A stretch of 64,000 nt of DNA from Streptomyces sp. QL37 (GCF_002941025.1 NZ_PTJS01000001.1:7082605-7146604), one strand, 5' to 3'. Counted from the stretch's first letter, positions 42,183-52,122 are shown. The notes: generated from the letters alone by a model not told the origin. Numbers and translations: made by a program.

Positions 42183-43712
42183 TCAGATCTCTTCGTCCTC
42201 GATCCAGCCCATGGTCCGTTCGACGGCCTTGAGCCAGCTCTTGTACTCGCGGTCACGGGTGGCCGCGTCCATGCGGGGTGTCCACTCGGCGGCACGGCGC
42301 CAGTTGGCGCGCAGTGCGTCGGTGTCCGGCCAGAAGCCGACGGCGAGGCCGGCGGCATAGGCGGCGCCGAGGCAGGTGGTCTCGGCGACCATGGGGCGCA
42401 CCACGGGCGCGTCCAGGAAGTCGGAGAGCGTCTGCATCAGCAGGTTGTTGGAGGTCATGCCGCCGTCGACCTTGAGCGCGGTCAGCTCGACGCCGGAGTC
42501 CTTGGTCATGGCGTCGCTGATCTCGCGGGTCTGCCAGGCGGTGGCCTCGAGCACGGCCCGGGCGATGTGCGCCTTGGTCACGTAGCGGGTGAGACCCGCG
42601 ATGACACCGCGGGCGTCGGGGCGCCAGTAGGGGGCGAACAGACCGGAGAACGCGGGCACGAAGTACGCGCCGCCGTTGTCCTCGACGGAGGAGGCCAGCG
42701 TCTCGATCTCGGCCGCGGACTTGATCAGGCCCATCTGGTCGCGCATCCACTGGACCAGCGAACCGGTCACGGCGATGGACCCCTCAAGGGCGTACACCGG
42801 CTTCTGGTCGCCGATCCGGTAGCCGACGGTCGTCAGCAGCCCGTTGTACGAGTTCACCGGGGTGTGGCCGGTGTTCATCAGCATGAAGGTGCCGGTGCCG
42901 TACGTGGACTTGGCCTCGCCCTGGGCGAAACACGTCTGGCCGAACAGGGCGGCCTGCTGGTCACCGAGCGCGGAGGCCACTGGGACGCCGTCGAGGACGC
43001 CGCCCTTGGCGGTGCCGTACACCTCGGCGGAGGACCGGATCTCCGGGAGTACGGAGGCCGGGATCTCCAGCGACTGGACGATCTTGTCGCCCCACTGCAT
43101 CTTGTGCAGGTTCATCAGGAGGGTGCGCGAGGCGTTGGTGACGTCGGTGACGTGGACGCCGCCGTCGGTGCCACCGGTCAGATTCCAGATGACCCAGGAG
43201 TCCATCGTCCCGAAGAGGATGTCGCCGCGCTCGGCGCGCTCTCGCAGCCCCTCGACGTTGTCGAGCAGCCAGCGCACCTTCGGACCGGCGAAGTACGACG
43301 CGAGCGGCAGACCCGTCTCGCGGCGGAAGCGGTCCTGGCCGACGTTGCGGCCGAGCTCCTTGCAGAGCGCGTCGGTGCGGGTGTCCTGCCACACGAGGGC
43401 GTTGTGGACGGGCTCACCGGTGTTCCTGTCCCAGAGCAGGGTGGTCTCGCGCTGGTTGGTGATGCCGATCGCCTTGACGTCGGCGGAGGTGATGCCCGCC
43501 TTGACGATCGCCCCGGCGACGACCTCCTGGACGTTCTCCCAGATCTCCTTGGCGTCGTGTTCGACCCAGCCCGGCTTGGGGAAGATCTGCTCGTGCTCCT
43601 TCTGGTCGACGGAGACGATCCGGCCGTCCTTGTCGAAGACGATGCAGCGGCTGGAGGTGGTGCCCTGGTCGATGGCCGCGATGAACGGGCCGGTGGTGTG
43701 TGCGTCGGTCAC
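42183..43712 (-). CDS. glpK: Glycerol kinase
   Basis: 509-residue FGGY-family kinase converting glycerol to glycerol-3-phosphate with ATP. It has the N-terminal phosphate-binding [16 protein letters not shown], catalytic Asp region, [26 protein letters not shown], and the C-terminal ATP-site [14 protein letters not shown] and [11 protein letters not shown]. Full length. The start is a GTG (43710-43712) with GGGAG six bases upstream. It lies 40 nt after glpF and 12 nt before glpD, in one operon. Confidence 0.96.
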   Translation of the reverse strand: MTDAHTTGPFIAAIDQGTTSSRCIVFDKDGRIVSVDQKEHEQIFPKPGWVEHDAKEIWENVQEVVAGAIVKAGITSADVKAIGITNQRETTLLWDRNTGEPVHNALVWQDTRTDALCKELGRNVGQDRFRRETGLPLASYFAGPKVRWLLDNVEGLRERAERGDILFGTMDSWVIWNLTGGTDGGVHVTDVTNASRTLLMNLHKMQWGDKIVQSLEIPASVLPEIRSSAEVYGTAKGGVLDGVPVASALGDQQAALFGQTCFAQGEAKSTYGTGTFMLMNTGHTPVNSYNGLLTTVGYRIGDQKPVYALEGSIAVTGSLVQWMRDQMGLIKSAAEIETLASSVEDNGGAYFVPAFSGLFAPYWRPDARGVIAGLTRYVTKAHIARAVLEATAWQTREISDAMTKDSGVELTALKVDGGMTSNNLLMQTLSDFLDAPVVRPMVAETTCLGAAYAAGLAVGFWPDTDALRANWRRAAEWTPRMDAATRDREYKSWLKAVERTMGWIEDEEI

Positions 43713-43752
43713 GGTTGGCTCCCGGAAGTCTGTGCGGTGCGGAGATGAGGGC

Positions 43753-44544
43753 TCAGGCGAAGGCGAGGTTGTAGAGTCCGCCGGCGAGTGCGCCCCCGAT
43801 GAGCGGTCCTACCACCGGTACCCAGGCGTAGCCCCAGTCCGACCCGCCCTTGTTGGGGAGAGGCAGCAGCGCGTGCACGATGCGCGGACCGAGGTCGCGC
43901 ACCGGGTTGATCGCGTAGCCGGTCGGGCCGCCGAGCGAGAGACCGATGCCGACGACCACCAGGGCGGTGATCAGGGCACCGAGCGCGCCGAGACCGTTGC
44001 CCTCGTCGTTGAGGCCCTGGGTGAGGATCGCCAGGATCAGTACGAAGGTGGCGATGATCTCCGTGACCACGTTCTGCACCGTGTGCCGGATCTCCGGACC
44101 CGTGGTGAAGATGCCGAGCACGGGGCCCGCCTTCGGGGCCGACGTCTGGTCGACCATGCCCTTCTCGGCCGGCTGGTCCTTCACGATCTCGGGATCAGTG
44201 AGGTGCGCGTGGAACTGGCCGTAGTAGACGGCCCAGACGAGCACGGCGCCGATGATCGCTCCGAGCAGCTCGGAGGCGAGATACAGGGGCACGTCGCTCC
44301 ACGCGGTGCCTCCCTGGATCGCGAGGCCGATCGTGACCGCCGGGTTGAGGTGGGCCCCTGACACGCCGGAGGCTATGTAGGCGCCGGTCAGTACGGCGAA
44401 GCCCCACCCGAAGGTGACGGCCAGCCAGCCGGCGTTGTGCGCCTTGGAGCGCTTGAGCGTGACGGCGGCACAGACACCGCCGCCGAGCAGTACGAGTACG
44501 GCGGTACCGATGGTCTCGCCGATGAAGATGTCGGAGCTGGACAC
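43753..44544 (-). CDS. glpF: Glycerol facilitator (MIP family)
   Basis: 263-residue aquaglyceroporin with six membrane segments. The first half-helix carries the canonical NPA ([12 protein letters not shown]); the second carries NPV with the selectivity Asp-Arg ([13 protein letters not shown]), the glycerol-type signature. It lets glycerol diffuse in for GlpK to trap. The start is GTG at 44542-44544 with AAAGGAG six bases upstream. First gene of the glycerol operon; the 263-nt region upstream holds repeats that are probably regulator sites. Confidence 0.95.
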   Translation of the reverse strand: MSSSDIFIGETIGTAVLVLLGGGVCAAVTLKRSKAHNAGWLAVTFGWGFAVLTGAYIASGVSGAHLNPAVTIGLAIQGGTAWSDVPLYLASELLGAIIGAVLVWAVYYGQFHAHLTDPEIVKDQPAEKGMVDQTSAPKAGPVLGIFTTGPEIRHTVQNVVTEIIATFVLILAILTQGLNDEGNGLGALGALITALVVVGIGLSLGGPTGYAINPVRDLGPRIVHALLPLPNKGGSDWGYAWVPVVGPLIGGALAGGLYNLAFA

Positions 44545-44689
44545 CCGTGACTCCTTTGTCCTTCGTCCAGGGGAAGGCGAAACACCGGGTCCCTCCGGTG
44601 GATCGCACCCCCAGGTGGGTACTCGTTCGGTACGAGCACTTCACCTGTAGGGCTTGACCGGCCCTCGGCACTGTCACACCCTAACGCGT

Positions 44690-44732
44690 ATTGCCGTTAA
44701 GTGTTCGACAATGCCGACCGGTGAACGGCAAT
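44690..44732. promoter_or_regulatory. Candidate GylR operator region ahead of glpF
   Basis: ATTGCCGTT (44690-44698) and AACGGCAAT (44724-44732) form a 9-bp dyad. Between them lies GTTCGACAATGC (44703-44714), a 12-mer that recurs exactly upstream of gylR. The two right-hand copies align as GTTCGACAATG and GAACGGCAATG, direct repeats of one half-site. Confidence 0.65.
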
Positions 44733-44807
44733 GTTTCTCCCCGACGGGGGGTGCGTCAAGGGGTGTGTGACGCGCGACTCGATCGTTACCGACGCCGCGG
44801 GGTGTGC

Positions 44808-45572
44808 TCAGAAGCGTCCGGCGCCCAGGTCCCGGGACACGGCACGGGCGCAGTCCCGCACGGCGGCCACGAGCTCGGGCCGCAGCTCTCCGCCGGCGCA
44901 GACGCGCTCCACCGCGCCGGTCACGGCCACGGCGCCGACCGGCATCCTGCGTCGGTCGTGGATGGGGGCGGCGGCGGCCGCCACGCCCTCCCAGGTCTCC
45001 TCGACGTCGGCCGCCCAGCCCTGCGCCCGGATCAGGTCGAGCAGCGACTCGAACTCCTCGTCGCCCGTGACGGTGCGCGGGGTGAAGGACCGCCGCTCCA
45101 CCTCGGTGGCCTCGCTGTGCGCGACCGGGTCGTAGGCGGACAGGACCTTGCCCAGGGCGGTGGAGTGCAGCGGCTGCATGGCGCCCACCTCGAGCACCTG
45201 GCGGCTGTCGTCGGGCCGGAAGACGTGGTGGACGATCAGCACCCCGTGCTGGTGCAGTACGCCCAGGTGCACGCTCTCGCCGCTGGAGCGGGCCAGGTCG
45301 TCGGTCCACACCAGCGCGCGCGCCCGCAGCTCGTGCACGTCGAGGTAGCTGTTGCCCAGGCGCAGCAGTTCGGCGCCCAGCTGGTAGCGGCCGGACGCGG
45401 CGTCCTGCTCGACGAAGCCCTCGTGCTGGAGGGTGCGCAGGATGCCGTGCGCGGTGCCCTTGGCCAGGCCCAGGGACGACGAGATGTCGGACAGGCCGAG
45501 CCGACGCTCGCCGCCTGCCAGCAGACGCAGCATCGCGGCTGCCCGCTCGAGCGACTGGATGTTCTTCGCCAT
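44808..45572 (-). CDS. gylR: IclR-family glycerol operon regulator
   Basis: 254 residues: N-terminal winged helix (LSDISSSLGLAKGTAHGILRTLQHEGF) and C-terminal GAF-like effector domain (LHSTALGKVLSAYD, AAAAPIHDRRRMPVGAVAVTG). It corresponds to GylR of Streptomyces, which represses the glycerol operon and its own gene until glycerol-3-phosphate is present. ATG at 45570-45572 with GGAGGAG upstream. It reads in the same direction as glpF but is separated by 263 nt, and both genes carry the same 12-mer upstream, consistent with autoregulation. Confidence 0.92.
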   Translation of the reverse strand: MAKNIQSLERAAAMLRLLAGGERRLGLSDISSSLGLAKGTAHGILRTLQHEGFVEQDAASGRYQLGAELLRLGNSYLDVHELRARALVWTDDLARSSGESVHLGVLHQHGVLIVHHVFRPDDSRQVLEVGAMQPLHSTALGKVLSAYDPVAHSEATEVERRSFTPRTVTGDEEFESLLDLIRAQGWAADVEETWEGVAAAAAPIHDRRRMPVGAVAVTGAVERVCAGGELRPELVAAVRDCARAVSRDLGAGRF

Positions 45573-45594
45573 CGCGCCGTACTCCTCCACCTCG

Positions 45595-45606
45595 GTTCGA
45601 CAATGC
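45595..45606. promoter_or_regulatory. Candidate GylR autoregulatory site
   Basis: GTTCGACAATGC, identical to 44703-44714 ahead of glpF, lies 22 nt upstream of the gylR start codon. Adjoining bases (GAACACTATCGG) carry a looser second half-site. Confidence 0.6.
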
Positions 45607-45665
45607 TGAACACTATCGGTCGATGCCGACCTCTGTCCGGTGGCGCGAAGATTATGCGTCACCCC

Positions 45666-45683
45666 GTGAGCGGGCCCGTTCAC
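45666..45683. promoter_or_regulatory. Near-palindrome between gylR and metH
   Basis: GTGAGCGGGCCCGTTCAC is an 18-bp palindrome with one mismatched pair (core CGGGCCCG perfect), about 60 nt upstream of the probable metH -10 box. It could be a regulator site; no assignment can be made. Confidence 0.35.
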
Positions 45684-45742
45684 GGGACAGCATGCAGTCC
45701 GTCCCGTGGGACGCGATGCCCGCCCCGGGCGCCTCCCCGCTA

Positions 45743-45748
45743 CGCTGG
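45743..45748 (+). promoter_or_regulatory. Possible -10 box of metH
   Basis: TACGCT lies 63 nt before the metH ATG, giving a leader of about 55 nt. I found no cobalamin- or SAM-riboswitch consensus in the leader. Confidence 0.4.
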
Positions 45749-45811
45749 CCGCGTGCCCCTTCCGCAGAAGGGCGCAAAGCCGACAGCCGTCGCATCCCAG
45801 GGAGAACATCC

Positions 45812-48800
45812 ATGGCCTCGTTGCCGACCCCCTCAGCTGACAGCCGGACCCGAGCCGCAGCGCTCCGTGAGGCGCTCGCCACCCGGGTCGTGGTGGCCGA
45901 CGGTGCCATGGGCACCATGCTCCAGGCCCAGGACCCCACCCTCGAGGACTTCGAGGACCTCGAAGGCTGCAACGAGATCCTGAACGTCACGCGCCCCGAC
46001 ATCGTCCGCTCGGTGCACGAGGAGTACTTCTCGGTCGGCGTGGACTGCGTCGAGACGAACACCTTCGGGGCCAACGCCTCCGCCCTGGGCGAGTACGACA
46101 TCCCCGGCAGGATCCAGGAGCTCTCCGAGGCCGGCGCGCGCATCGCCCGCGAGGTCGCCGACCGGTTCACCGAGTCCACCGGACAGCAGCGCTGGGTGCT
46201 CGGCTCCATCGGCCCCGGCACCAAGCTGCCGACCCTGGGCCACGCGCCCTACACGGTCCTGCGCGACGGCTTCCAGCAGAACGCCGAGGGTCTGATCGCC
46301 GGCGGCGCCGACGCGCTCATCATCGAGACCACGCAGGACCTCCTCCAGACCAAGGCCGCCGTGCTGGGCGCCCGGCGCGCCCTGGAGGCGATGGGCAGCG
46401 ACCTCATGGTGCTCTGCTCGCTGGCCTTCGAGACGACCGGCACCATGCTGCTGGGGTCCGAGATCGGTGCCGCGCTGACCGCGCTCGAACCGCTCGGTGT
46501 CGACATGATCGGCCTGAACTGCTCGACCGGCCCCGCCGAGATGAGCGAGCACCTGCGCTACCTCACCCGCCACTCCCGCATCCCGCTGCTCTGCATGCCG
46601 AATGCCGGGCTGCCGGTGCTCACCAAGGACGGGGCGCACTTCCCGCTCGACGCCGAGGGCCTGGCCGACGCCCAGGAGACCTTCGTCCAGGAGTACGGCC
46701 TCTCGCTCGTCGGCGGCTGCTGCGGTACGACGCCGGAGCACCTGCGCCAGCTGGTGGACCGCGTCCGCGGCTCCGAGCTCACCACCCGTGCCCCGCGCCC
46801 CGAGCCCGGTGCGGCCTCGCTCTACCAGACCGTCCCGTTCCGCCAGGACACCTCGTACCTCGCCATCGGCGAGCGTACGAACGCCAACGGATCCAAGAAG
46901 TTCCGCGAGGCCATGCTCGACGCGCGCTGGGACGACTGCGTCGAGATGGCCCGTGACCAGATCCGCGAAGGCGCCCACATGCTCGACCTCTGCGTCGACT
47001 ACGTGGGCCGTGACGGCGTCGCCGACATGGAGGAACTGGCCGGCCGCTTCGCCACCGCCTCCACCCTGCCGATCGTCCTGGACTCCACCGAGGTGCCCGT
47101 CCTGCGCGCCGGACTGGAGAAGCTGGGTGGCCGGGCCGTACTGAACTCCGTCAACTACGAGGACGGCGACGGCCCCGAGTCCCGCTTCGCCAAGGTCAGC
47201 GCGCTCGCCGCCGAGCACGGCGCCGCGCTGATCGCGCTGACCATCGACGAGGAGGGCCAGGCCCGCACCGTCGAGCACAAGGTCGCCATCGCCGAGCGGC
47301 TCATCGAGGACCTGACCACCAACTGGGGCATCCACGAGTCGGACATCCTCATCGACTGTCTGACCTTCACCATCTGCACGGGCCAGGAGGAGTCCCGCAA
47401 GGACGGGATCGCCACGATCGGCGCCATCCGCGAGCTGAAGCGCCGCCACCCCGACGTGCAGACCACACTGGGCCTGTCCAACATCTCCTTCGGGCTGAAC
47501 CCGGCCGCACGCGTCGTCCTGAACTCCGTCTTCCTGGACGAGTGCGTGAAGGCGGGCCTGGACTCCGCGATCGTGCACGCCTCCAAGATCCTGCCGATCG
47601 CCCGGCTGGAGGAGGAGCAGGTCAAGGTCGCCCTCGACCTCATCCACGACCGCCGTGAGGAGGGCTACGACCCGCTGCAGCGGCTCATGGAGCTCTTCGA
47701 GGGCGTCAACATGAAGTCGATGAAGCAGGGCAAGGCCGAGGAACTCCTCGCCCTGCCCCTGGACGAGCGGCTCCAGCGCCGCATCATCGACGGCGAGAAG
47801 AACGGCCTGGAGGCCGACCTCGACGATGCCCTGCGGACCCGGCCCGCGCTCGAGATCGTCAACGACACCCTGCTGGCGGGCATGAAGGTCGTGGGCGAGC
47901 TCTTCGGCTCCGGCCAGATGCAGCTGCCCTTCGTGCTCCAGTCCGCCGAGGTCATGAAGAGCGCGGTCGCCTACCTCGAACCGCACATGGAGAAGACCGA
48001 CGACGACGGCAAGGGCACCATCGTGCTGGCCACCGTCCGGGGCGACGTCCACGACATCGGCAAGAACCTCGTCGACATCATCCTGTCCAACAACGGCTTC
48101 AACGTGGTCAACCTGGGCATCAAGCAGCCCGTCTCCGCGATCCTGGACGCCGCCGAGGAGCACCGCGCCGACGTCATCGGCATGTCGGGCCTCCTGGTGA
48201 AGTCCACCGTGATCATGAAGGAGAACCTGGAGGAGCTGAACCAGCGCAAGATGGCCGCCGACTACCCGGTCATCCTCGGTGGCGCCGCCCTGACCAGGGC
48301 CTACGTCGAACAGGACCTGCACGAGATCTACGAGGGCGAGGTCCGCTACGCCCGCGACGCCTTCGAGGGCCTGCGCCTCATGGACGCCCTCATCGCGGTC
48401 AAGCGCGGTGTCCCGGGCGCAAGCCTCCCCGAGCTGAAGCAGCGCCGGGTGCCCAAGCGGGACACCCCCGTGGCCGAGGTCGTGGAGCCCGAGGACGGAG
48501 TGCGGTCCGACGTCTCCGTCACCAACCCGGTCCCCGAGCCGCCGTTCTGGGGCACCAGGGTCGTCAAGGGCATCCAGCTCAAGGAGTACGCCTCCTGGCT
48601 GGACGAGGGCGCGCTCTTCAAGGGCCAGTGGGGCCTCAAGCAGGCCCGGGCCGGTGACGGGCCGACGTACGAGGAGCTCGTGGAGCGCGAGGGCCGGCCG
48701 CACCTGCGCGGCTGGCTCGACAAGCTGCACACCGAGAACCTGCTGGAAGCCGCCGTCGTCTACGGCTACTTCCCCTGCGTCTCCAAGGGCGACGACCTGA

Positions 48801-49324
48801 TCCTGCTGCACGAGGACGGCTCGGAGCGCACCCGCTTCACCTTCCCGCGCCAGCGCCGCGGCCGCCGCCTCTGCCTGGCCGACTTCTTCCGCCCCGAGGA
48901 GTCGGGGGAGACGGACGTGATCGGCCTCCAGGTCGTCACCGTCGGCTCGAAGATCGGCGGGGCCACCGCGGAGCTCTTCGAGTCGAACTCCTACCGCGAC
49001 TACCTGGAGCTCCACGGGCTGTCCGTGCAGCTGGCCGAGGCGCTCGCCGAGTACTGGCACGCGCGGGTCCGCAGCGAACTGGGCTTCGCCGGCGAGGACC
49101 CCTCCGACGTCGAGGACATGTTCGCGCTGAAGTACCGCGGCGCGCGCTTCTCGCTGGGCTACGGGGCCTGCCCCGACCTGGAGGACCGGGCGAAGATCGC
49201 CGAGCTCCTGGAGCCCGAGCGGATCGGGGTGAAGCTCTCCGAGGAGTTCCAGCTCCACCCCGAGCAGTCCACGGACGCGATCGTCATCCACCACCCGGAG
49301 GCGAAGTACTTCAACGCACGGTAG
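45812..49324 (+). CDS. metH: Cobalamin-dependent methionine synthase
   Basis: 1170 residues with all MetH modules. The homocysteine-binding barrel has zinc Cys in LNCSTG and GGCCGTTPEH. The folate-binding barrel begins near residue 345 (AIGERTNANGSKKFREAM). The cap and B12 domain include DVHDIGKNLVDIIL with the cobalt-ligating His (about residue 748). The C-terminal reactivation domain includes VYGYFPC and the SAM site FSLGYGACPD. It transfers methyl from methyltetrahydrofolate to homocysteine. Start ATG 45812 with AGGGAG seven bases upstream. Divergent from gylR. A methyl-donor enzyme here matches SCO1657 synteny from memory. Confidence 0.96.
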   Translation: MASLPTPSADSRTRAAALREALATRVVVADGAMGTMLQAQDPTLEDFEDLEGCNEILNVTRPDIVRSVHEEYFSVGVDCVETNTFGANASALGEYDIPGRIQELSEAGARIAREVADRFTESTGQQRWVLGSIGPGTKLPTLGHAPYTVLRDGFQQNAEGLIAGGADALIIETTQDLLQTKAAVLGARRALEAMGSDLMVLCSLAFETTGTMLLGSEIGAALTALEPLGVDMIGLNCSTGPAEMSEHLRYLTRHSRIPLLCMPNAGLPVLTKDGAHFPLDAEGLADAQETFVQEYGLSLVGGCCGTTPEHLRQLVDRVRGSELTTRAPRPEPGAASLYQTVPFRQDTSYLAIGERTNANGSKKFREAMLDARWDDCVEMARDQIREGAHMLDLCVDYVGRDGVADMEELAGRFATASTLPIVLDSTEVPVLRAGLEKLGGRAVLNSVNYEDGDGPESRFAKVSALAAEHGAALIALTIDEEGQARTVEHKVAIAERLIEDLTTNWGIHESDILIDCLTFTICTGQEESRKDGIATIGAIRELKRRHPDVQTTLGLSNISFGLNPAARVVLNSVFLDECVKAGLDSAIVHASKILPIARLEEEQVKVALDLIHDRREEGYDPLQRLMELFEGVNMKSMKQGKAEELLALPLDERLQRRIIDGEKNGLEADLDDALRTRPALEIVNDTLLAGMKVVGELFGSGQMQLPFVLQSAEVMKSAVAYLEPHMEKTDDDGKGTIVLATVRGDVHDIGKNLVDIILSNNGFNVVNLGIKQPVSAILDAAEEHRADVIGMSGLLVKSTVIMKENLEELNQRKMAADYPVILGGAALTRAYVEQDLHEIYEGEVRYARDAFEGLRLMDALIAVKRGVPGASLPELKQRRVPKRDTPVAEVVEPEDGVRSDVSVTNPVPEPPFWGTRVVKGIQLKEYASWLDEGALFKGQWGLKQARAGDGPTYEELVEREGRPHLRGWLDKLHTENLLEAAVVYGYFPCVSKGDDLILLHEDGSERTRFTFPRQRRGRRLCLADFFRPEESGETDVIGLQVVTVGSKIGGATAELFESNSYRDYLELHGLSVQLAEALAEYWHARVRSELGFAGEDPSDVEDMFALKYRGARFSLGYGACPDLEDRAKIAELLEPERIGVKLSEEFQLHPEQSTDAIVIHHPEAKYFNAR

Positions 49325-49380
49325 GACACCGTTCAACGCGCGGTAAGGCGCCACTCCGCGCGCACGACGCGCACGAGTCG

Positions 49381-49438
49381 TAGACTGGTCGGTCCAGTGC
49401 AGGCCGGTCGCCGTTCCCACCGGGAAGGCGGCCGGCCT
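49381..49438 (+). promoter_or_regulatory. Promoter-like box and leader hairpin before the HAD gene
   Basis: TAGACT (49381-49386) resembles a -10 box. About 14 nt later comes an imperfect hairpin (49401-49418 with 49421-49438), arms AGGCCGG...TTCCC and GGGAA...CCGGCCTT. It could end metH transcription or act as an attenuator in the leader of the downstream gene. Confidence 0.4.
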
Positions 49439-49464
49439 TCTCGTCCCTCATGGAGGTGTGCCGG

Positions 49465-50163
49465 ATGACCAGTACGGTCCCCGCGTCCCTGACCCGCACG
49501 GCCGAAGGGTCGGCCCTGCAAGCCGTCCTGCTCGACATGGACGGCACACTGGTCGACACCGAAGGATTCTGGTGGGACGTGGAGGTCGAGGTCTTCGCCG
49601 ACCTCGGTCACCGGCTCGAACCGGCCTGGCGGGAGGTTGTCGTGGGCGGGCCCATGACGCGCAGCGCCGGCTACCTCATCGAGGTCACGGGGGCCGACAT
49701 CGCCATCGAGGAACTCACCGTGCTGCTCAACGACCGCTTCGAGAAGCGCATCGGACGCGGTGCGCCGCTGATGCCGGGCGCCGCACGGCTGCTCGCCGAG
49801 CTCGCCGCGCACGAGGTGCCCACCGCCCTGGTCTCGGCCTCGCACCGGCGCATCATCGACCGGGTCCTGGACTCGGTGGGCCGTCACCACTTCGCGCTCA
49901 CGGTCGCGGGGGACGAGGTGTCCCGTACGAAGCCCCACCCCGACCCCTACCTCAAGGCGGCGGCGGGCTTCGGGGCCGACCCCTGGCGCTGCGCGGTCAT
50001 CGAGGACACCGCCACCGGGGTCGCCGCGGCCGAGGCGGCGGGCTGCCGGGTCGTCGCCGTACCGTCCGTGGCGCCGATCGCCCCCGCCCCCGGACGGGTC
50101 GTCGTGCCCTCCCTGGAGCAGGTGGATCTCGCCTTCCTGAGGGGCCTGGTCACCGAAGAGTGA
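49465..50163 (+). CDS. HAD-superfamily phosphatase, phosphoglucomutase-like
   Basis: 232-residue HAD hydrolase with all four motifs: DMDGTLVDT (nucleophile Asp and acid Asp), SASH, the Lys in RTKPHPDPYL, and VIEDTATGVAAAEAAG. A helical cap sits after motif I. It belongs to the beta-phosphoglucomutase/phosphatase group; the substrate is unknown. Start ATG 49465 with GGAGG eight bases upstream; an ATG at 49450 overlaps the ribosome site and is unlikely. It follows metH by 140 nt, with a hairpin between. Confidence 0.87.
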   Translation: MTSTVPASLTRTAEGSALQAVLLDMDGTLVDTEGFWWDVEVEVFADLGHRLEPAWREVVVGGPMTRSAGYLIEVTGADIAIEELTVLLNDRFEKRIGRGAPLMPGAARLLAELAAHEVPTALVSASHRRIIDRVLDSVGRHHFALTVAGDEVSRTKPHPDPYLKAAAGFGADPWRCAVIEDTATGVAAAEAAGCRVVAVPSVAPIAPAPGRVVVPSLEQVDLAFLRGLVTEE

Positions 50164-50529
50164 GGGCCGGTACACCGAATGTGTTTCGTGGACAGGTGAC
50201 AAGAATTCAGCGGTGAAATCTGTCAGGTCCCCGCTTTCGCGCACCGTCCGAATCAGGTCCATGTCAATACGCCCAACGGTGCGCGGGCGTGATGTTCGTC
50301 ACTCGGCGTAATGTTCGTGGGGGCTGCGGATCGGCCAGGCTGTCCGATTCGGGGCCCCCATACGTCCGTATTGATGAAGCCGTGTACGAAACATTCCCGA
50401 GCGTGACATGGACAACCCGTCATCGGCGATCACCGAGTGAATACGCGGCCGATCAGCACCGGTCAAGTGCCCCTGCGGCGCCTACTAATCTCGGTTTTCT
50501 CACATGCCGGAATGAGGGAGAACGTCCAG
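50164..50529. other. 366-nt non-coding region
   Basis: No gene is seen. The region is less GC-rich than its surroundings. It holds ATGTTCGT twice (50292-50299 and 50311-50318, 19 bp apart) and an imperfect hairpin at 50318-50360, where TGGGGGC pairs with GCCCCCA and CGGATCGG with CCGATTCG. A probable -10 box TAATCT (50486-50491) serves the binding-protein gene. It looks like a regulated promoter region. Confidence 0.6.
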
Positions 50530-52122
50530 ATGAACCGCAAGACGCTGGTGCTGCCGGCCGTAGTGGGCCTGCTCGCACCCGTGCTCGCCGCCTGCGGCGG
50601 GTCGGACGACGGGGGCGATGCCATCGTTGTCGGGACAACGGACCAGTTCATCGCCTCGAAGGACAACCCGGCCCCCCTCGACCCCGCCATCGGCTACGAG
50701 GCGGGCGTGTGGAACGTGCTGCGCCAGACCGTGCAGACCCTGACCCACATACCCCGCGGCGGCGGCGAGCCGGTGCCCGAGGCGGCGAAGAGCTGCACCT
50801 TCACCGACACCGAGAACGAGAGCTACCGCTGCACGCTGCGTGACGGGCTCACCTTCGCGGACGGCACCCCGGTCACGCCGGAGGACGTGAAGTACTCCAT
50901 CCAGCGCGTGCTGGACATCAAGGACAAAAGCGGTCCGGTCGCCCTGCTCGCCAACATCGACACGGTCGAGACCAAGGGCGAGAACCAGGTCGTCTTCCAC
51001 CTGAAGACCCCGGACGCCACCTTCCCCTACAAGCTCGCCACGCCGCCCGCCGGCATCGTCCAGAAGGACAAGTACCCGGCGAAGACTCCCCGCGAGGGCC
51101 TCCAGGTCGACGGATCCGGCCCCTACACGATGAAGCCCGAGGTCAAGGGCGGCCAGGTCGTCAAGGTGACCTTCACCAAGAACCCCAAGTACAAGGGCGA
51201 TCTGAAGGTCAGGAACGAGAAGGTCGAACTGGACCTGTTCCCCGACGCGGCGGCGATGGGGAAGGCGCTCGACGACAAGAAGATCGACATGATGACGCGC
51301 ACCATGTCCCCCGAGCAGTCCCAGAAGATGCTGGAGGACCCGGAGGAGGGCGTGAAGCTCACGGAGATGCCGGGTCTCGCCATCAGCTACCTCGGCTTCA
51401 ACACCGAGGATCCGGTGGTGAAGAACAAGGCCGTACGCCAGGCCATGGCCCAGGTCATCGACCGCGGGTCCATCGCCAGCAAGGTGTACGGCAGCACCGC
51501 CGAGCCGCTCTACTCGCTGATCCCGTCCGGCATCACCAGCCACACCAACTCCTTCTACACCAAGTACGGTGAGCCCGACGTGGACACGGCCGCCGGGCTT
51601 CTGGACAAGGCCGGTATCAGCACGCCGGTGAAGTTCACGCTGCACTACACGACGGACCACTACGGTCCCGCCACCAAGGCGGAGTTCGAGGCGCTGGCGA
51701 AGCAGCTCAACGACACGAAGCTGTTCGAGGTCGACGTCAAGGGCACCCCCTGGGACAAGTACCGGCCCGCCCAGAAGAAGGGCGAGTACGCCGTCTACGG
51801 GATGGGCTGGTTCCCCGACTTCCCCGACCCGGACACCTACATCGCCCCGTTCCTCGACGAGAGCAACTTCCTCAACTCCCCGTACACGTCGACCGAGGCG
51901 CAGGCCACGCTCATCCCGCAGTCCCGGCGCGAGGCCGACCGCAGTGCCGCGACGCCGACCTTCGAGAAGCTCCAGGACATCGTTGCCAACGACGTCCCCG
52001 TGCTCCCGGTCTGGCAGGGCAAGCAGTACGTCGCCTCGCTCGACGAGCTGACCGGCGTGGAGTGGGCCGTCAATTCCTCGGCCGACCTCCAGCTCTGGGA
52101 GCTGGCGCGCGGCGACGCCTGA
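50530..52122 (+). CDS. Peptide ABC transporter substrate-binding lipoprotein
   Basis: 530-residue DppA/OppA-type binding lipoprotein (lipobox LAAC, Cys 22). Family stretches are LRDGLTFADGTPVTPEDVKYSIQRVLD, NPKYKG, VRQAMAQVIDRGSIASKVYG and GWFPDFPDPDTYIAPFL. It binds oligopeptides or a similar solute outside the membrane. Start ATG 50530 with GGGAG nine bases upstream. No permease or ATPase gene lies beside it, so it must work with a transporter encoded elsewhere. Strong perfect terminator downstream. Confidence 0.9.
   Translation: MNRKTLVLPAVVGLLAPVLAACGGSDDGGDAIVVGTTDQFIASKDNPAPLDPAIGYEAGVWNVLRQTVQTLTHIPRGGGEPVPEAAKSCTFTDTENESYRCTLRDGLTFADGTPVTPEDVKYSIQRVLDIKDKSGPVALLANIDTVETKGENQVVFHLKTPDATFPYKLATPPAGIVQKDKYPAKTPREGLQVDGSGPYTMKPEVKGGQVVKVTFTKNPKYKGDLKVRNEKVELDLFPDAAAMGKALDDKKIDMMTRTMSPEQSQKMLEDPEEGVKLTEMPGLAISYLGFNTEDPVVKNKAVRQAMAQVIDRGSIASKVYGSTAEPLYSLIPSGITSHTNSFYTKYGEPDVDTAAGLLDKAGISTPVKFTLHYTTDHYGPATKAEFEALAKQLNDTKLFEVDVKGTPWDKYRPAQKKGEYAVYGMGWFPDFPDPDTYIAPFLDESNFLNSPYTSTEAQATLIPQSRREADRSAATPTFEKLQDIVANDVPVLPVWQGKQYVASLDELTGVEWAVNSSADLQLWELARGDA

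Noticed and set aside
45573..45811. Cobalamin or SAM riboswitch upstream of metH
   Set aside because: The conserved B12-box and SAM-riboswitch core sequences are not visible; only generic GC-rich hairpins and an 18-bp near-palindrome are present.
45833..49420. A very long open frame antisense to metH
   Set aside because: In DNA of this GC content the complementary frame stays open because of third-position GC bias. Its translation is low-complexity and matches no family, while metH on the plus strand is unmistakable.
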